Below are positions 5,335-8,126 of a stretch of 8,126 nt of DNA, piece by piece (within the stretch, counting starts at the first letter, position 1; every line of letters begins with the position of its first letter). Both the position numbers and the translations under genes were made by a program. The stretch spans positions 1 to 8,126 of the forward strand of contig CACYCU010000158.1 in the NCBI GenBank assembly GCA_902772945.1. Reading direction: 5' to 3'. The notes beneath the pieces are model-generated. The model saw only the letters and a program-made list of their open reading frames with translations. It was not told the DNA's origin and did not search any database. The stretch is from an uncultured bacterium. Its GTDB lineage: Bacteria > Cyanobacteriota > Vampirovibrionia > Gastranaerophilales > Gastranaerophilaceae.

Positions 5335-6615
5335 ATGAATAAAGTTGTTGTTGGAGCACAATGGGGAGACGAAGGGAAAGCTAAAATTACAGATCTTTTA
5401 GCTCAAGATGCTGATTTAATAATTCGTTATCAGGGCGGATGTAACGCAGGTCATACTGTTGTTGCCAATAACAAAACTTTTAAATTTCACCTAATACCGT
5501 CAGGAATTTTATACAAAAATAAAACTTGTTTTATAGGCGCAGGCACGGTTATTCTTCCAGAATATTTTGAAGAGGAAATTAACGGTTTAATAAAAGAAGG
5601 AATAGATGTTTCAGGTTTAAAAATTAATCCTTTGGCATCAATTACAATGCCTTGGCACACAGAAGTTGATGGATATTCTGAAAATACCGCAGGTAAAGGC
5701 AAAATAGGAACAACAAAAAAGGGTATCGGGCCGACATACACTGACAAAATGGCCAGAATTGGCTTAAAAATAGAAGATTTATATTCGAAAGATGCTCTCA
5801 GTGAAAAACTCGACATTATACTACCATTAAAAAACAAGCAATTAAAAGAATTATACGGTTTAAAAACGTACTCAAAAGAAGAAGTTTTGAGCTTATGTGA
5901 AAAATATGCTGAAATTTTCCGTCCATATGTTTGCTTTGATTGGCAAAAAGTTTTAGAAGATGCAAAAAGAGAAAATAAAGCAGTCCTTTTTGAAGGTGCA
6001 CAAGGCGTTATGTTGGATGTTGATTATGGAACATACCCGTTTGTAACTTCATCTAATCCTATTGGAGGCGGTGCATCAACAGGCTCAGGTTATGGCCCCA
6101 AAATGATAGATGAAGTAATCGGAGTTGCAAAAGCATACGTTACAAGAGTTGGGGAAGGACCTTTTGTTACCGAACTTAAGGATAAGACAGGAGATCTTAT
6201 AAGAGAAATAGGACACGAATACGGAGTAACAACCGGCAGAGCAAGAAGATGCGGTTGGTTTGATGCTGTAACTATGAAATACGCTGTTTTAGTCGGAGGA
6301 TTAACCTCTGTCGCATTGACAAAAATTGATGTATTTGACAGCTTTGATGAAATAAAATTATGCACAGCATATAAAGACAAAAGAGATGGCAAAATTTATA
6401 AAAGCTATCCTACAGATGTATTCATTCACAAATATCTGGAACCTATATATGAAACTCATAAAGGTTGGAACAAAGAAATATCAAATATAAAAGATTTTGC
6501 AAGTTTACCGAAAGAATGCAAAAATTATCTTGCAAGGCTTGAAGAACTTTTAGAAGTTCCTATTTCAATTGTAAGCGTGGGCCCTGACAGAGAACAAACT
6601 ATTTTTTGTAAATAG
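5335..6615 (+). CDS. purA: Adenylosuccinate synthetase
   Basis: This enzyme joins IMP and aspartate using GTP to form adenylosuccinate, the committed step to AMP, in the cytoplasm. The 426 residues are full length. The N-terminus has GAQWGDEGKAKITDLL (7-22) with the catalytic Asp at 12, followed by RYQGGCNAGHTV (31-42) with catalytic His at 40, then HLIPSGIL (52-59). Later motifs are IGTTKKGIGPTYTDK (124-138), FEGAQGVMLDVDYGTYPFVTSSNP (219-242), the IMP/aspartate loop VTTGRARRCGW (298-308) and the guanine-specificity TKID (329-332). The glycine-rich loop reads GDEGKAK where GDEGKGK is near universal, so one glycine is alanine (residue 16). The GRARR loop keeps three arginines. The gene lies 41 bases after etfA, with no metabolic link to it apparent, and its stop is 2 bases from the stop of the convergent autotransporter gene. 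Confidence 0.96.
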   Translation: MNKVVVGAQWGDEGKAKITDLLAQDADLIIRYQGGCNAGHTVVANNKTFKFHLIPSGILYKNKTCFIGAGTVILPEYFEEEINGLIKEGIDVSGLKINPLASITMPWHTEVDGYSENTAGKGKIGTTKKGIGPTYTDKMARIGLKIEDLYSKDALSEKLDIILPLKNKQLKELYGLKTYSKEEVLSLCEKYAEIFRPYVCFDWQKVLEDAKRENKAVLFEGAQGVMLDVDYGTYPFVTSSNPIGGGASTGSGYGPKMIDEVIGVAKAYVTRVGEGPFVTELKDKTGDLIREIGHEYGVTTGRARRCGWFDAVTMKYAVLVGGLTSVALTKIDVFDSFDEIKLCTAYKDKRDGKIYKSYPTDVFIHKYLEPIYETHKGWNKEISNIKDFASLPKECKNYLARLEELLEVPISIVSVGPDREQTIFCK

Positions 6616-6617
6616 AT

Positions 6618-8126
6618 CTAATCTTTCAATACATGTTTTTGTTTTAACGATATAGATTTATTTGTTTTATCAGATTTATTGTTACCTAACGCCCATCTAA
6701 AGCCAAAGGTAAGAGAAATACCGTTACGTCCGCCATTGCGAATTACAGCTTGTCCGTATGCAGAATATTTATCTTTCCAACATCTTTGCAAACCTAAACC
6801 ATATTCTACATACGGCTTGATATGCATATGGGGCAGTTCCATACCATTAGCTTCTGCATTTGTTATATTTAACAAATTCCATACCATACCAACTGTTGCA
6901 TATGGCTGCCATCCGTTTATATTACCTATAAATCGTATATTTGGATTTAACTGAATTGTATGAAGAGGATCTGATTCTATTTTTACACCGGCTGCATTTG
7001 TATAATCAAAACTGTTTACCATTGTATAGCTCATAAAAAATCTGGGTTGAATAATAAATTTGCCATCATTAAATTCGAAATTATATCCGGTTTTAGAACC
7101 AATACCCGCCATTAACATTGCCATATCTTCATGACCATACATAGTGTCCGAAGATGATACACCTGCGCCGGCTGTTGCTGTTAATGCTGTCCATAAATTC
7201 CCTTTATAAAAGGTTTCTGTCAAACCAATAACGCCGCTATTTAATGTTGTATCTACATGGTTATAATTTAATTGAGCTCCATTGTATCCTAAATATACCG
7301 TTCCAACGTTTGCCCAACCATGTTTTAGCTTTTTAAAATCTGAATCTGCACCTATTAATGTTCCATATATTATTGCATCAACTGTAGGACCATTTTTAAG
7401 GTCGATATTTTCAAAAGATGTATATGGTTTTACCCAAATACCTTTGTTGTTTAGTTCATTATCCGAATAATTTAGGTTTGAATTAAAATCTGTTGATGCT
7501 ACTGCATAGTTATTTGCATTAATTAATGCAAAACGGGAAGTTTCAGGCAATTGTGAAAATACATCCGCATGTTCAAAAGCGTAAATCAAAACCTGATTCA
7601 TAGTTGTTTGACCTGCGGCTTGTGTTACGACATCGGTCGACAAGACAGATGGATTATATCCTTTTTCATTTCTTGAAAAGACAAAATGTCCATCTGAACC
7701 GTATTTATTTTCTTCATAGGAAACGTCGTATTCAAATACTTTTCCTATCGCTTTTTTTACAGGAGATTTTACTGTACTTTTAAAAGATTTATCTGCAAAA
7801 GGAACTGGTGTAATCAAATCTTGACCGTCAGATGTCAGTGTCATTGATTTTACATTTATTGTTCCTGCATTTGAGCCGTTGTAGCTGTTTGCACTAATTC
7901 TACCCATTTGTTTATTGGCCAAATCTACTTGAACATTGTCTATATTAATAATACCGCCATTCATACCAAATGTTTGAAAATGGAGAGGAGCAGTAGTCAA
8001 AGAGCCGATATTCAAGGTTCCTGAGTTCATTGTCAAGGAATTTAGCGCATCAGGTTGGTTTAAATATTCCATTCCGTTTGTATAAGTTGTGACGTCATTA
8101 TGTGAAATATTCGCATTGTATACACT
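6618..8126 (-). CDS. Autotransporter (type V secretion) protein, C-terminal part with passenger end and beta-barrel
   Basis: The frame is open from the right edge of the window (8126) to TAG at 6620-6618, giving 502 residues, so the true start and signal peptide lie outside. Numbering from the edge, residues about 28-99 are the end of a beta-helix passenger, with strand-like repeats SGTLNIGSL, GGIINIDNV and AGTINVKSM. Residues about 105-228 form a linker (DVSYEENKYGSDGHFVFSR, then QTTMNQVLIYAFEHAD) typical of the stretch before the barrel. Residues about 229-478 alternate polar and apolar residues and contain GIWVKPYTSF, the transition I associate with PF03797-type barrels, and end ISLTFGFRW. 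Such proteins cross the inner membrane by Sec, insert the barrel in the outer membrane and expose the passenger. Unusually, 24 polar and basic residues follow the last aromatic. An in-frame ATG at 8072 is internal, not the start. The passenger gives no hint of its target. Confidence 0.85.
   Translation of the reverse strand, partial: SVYNANISHNDVTTYTNGMEYLNQPDALNSLTMNSGTLNIGSLTTAPLHFQTFGMNGGIINIDNVQVDLANKQMGRISANSYNGSNAGTINVKSMTLTSDGQDLITPVPFADKSFKSTVKSPVKKAIGKVFEYDVSYEENKYGSDGHFVFSRNEKGYNPSVLSTDVVTQAAGQTTMNQVLIYAFEHADVFSQLPETSRFALINANNYAVASTDFNSNLNYSDNELNNKGIWVKPYTSFENIDLKNGPTVDAIIYGTLIGADSDFKKLKHGWANVGTVYLGYNGAQLNYNHVDTTLNSGVIGLTETFYKGNLWTALTATAGAGVSSSDTMYGHEDMAMLMAGIGSKTGYNFEFNDGKFIIQPRFFMSYTMVNSFDYTNAAGVKIESDPLHTIQLNPNIRFIGNINGWQPYATVGMVWNLLNITNAEANGMELPHMHIKPYVEYGLGLQRCWKDKYSAYGQAVIRNGGRNGISLTFGFRWALGNNKSDKTNKSISLKQKHVLKD

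Noticed and set aside
5487..6392. Three minus-strand open frames within purA
   Set aside because: purA is unmistakable and full length; these are reverse-strand shadows.
6543..6560. Hairpin GAACTT-TTAG-AAGTTC near the purA end as a terminator
   Set aside because: Only 6 AT-leaning pairs, inside coding sequence and without an adjacent T-tract on the plus strand.
6679..7470. Two plus-strand open frames within the autotransporter gene
   Set aside because: Antisense to a continuous barrel-coding frame; no start signals or recognisable motifs.
8070..8072. ATG at 8072-8070 as the autotransporter start
   Set aside because: The frame remains open upstream to the window edge with passenger-like residues, and a start here would lack a signal peptide.

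Overview
The window looks like a chromosomal stretch from a low-GC, strictly anaerobic, diderm bacterium. The anaerobic part is the 3' end of a pyruvate:ferredoxin oxidoreductase gene plus a flavoprotein electron-transfer operon (NfnA-like protein, EtfB, EtfA). The diderm part is a type V autotransporter with a C-terminal outer-membrane beta-barrel. Together with AT-rich codons and the style of the small alanine-rich membrane protein, the best guess is a gut member of the non-photosynthetic Cyanobacteria relatives (Vampirovibrionia/Melainabacteria, Gastranaerophilales). This is inference from overall appearance, not from a marker gene; Elusimicrobiota is an alternative.

Layout. Positions 1-156 hold the end of nifJ, closed by its own hairpin terminator (160-188). 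A second, perfect-stem hairpin (194-223) works in both directions and ends the convergent gene at 238-1083, an unknown membrane protein. Positions 1084-1210 are a divergent promoter region. To the right lies mtaB (1211-2497), a tRNA methylthiotransferase that is probably read from a leaderless mRNA. A strong sigma70-type promoter (2501-2529) then starts a tightly overlapping operon: nfnA-like (2548-3387), a 55-residue cysteine-rich protein (3380-3547), etfB (3544-4317) and etfA (4310-5293). purA (5335-6615) follows after 41 bases with a strong ribosome binding site. The window ends in a minus-strand autotransporter gene (6618-8126) that runs off the right edge; its stop codon is only 2 bases from the purA stop.

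How the genes fit together. NifJ would make reduced ferredoxin from pyruvate. The NfnA-like protein carries FAD, NAD(P) and [2Fe-2S] sites, and EtfAB carries further flavin or nucleotide sites. The usual partners are missing next to them: no NfnB beside NfnA and no acyl-CoA dehydrogenase beside EtfBA. A small four-cysteine protein sits between them, with its reading frame overlapping both neighbours. This NfnA-like/Cys55/EtfBA arrangement is the most interesting element here and could encode an unusual electron-transfer or bifurcating complex. mtaB and purA are housekeeping genes (tRNA modification and AMP synthesis). The membrane protein and the autotransporter are accessory or surface genes with no assignable role.

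Apart from the noted promoters and terminators, there is no gene-free stretch longer than about 130 bases. I see no tRNA, rRNA, CRISPR array, insertion sequence or phage remnant.
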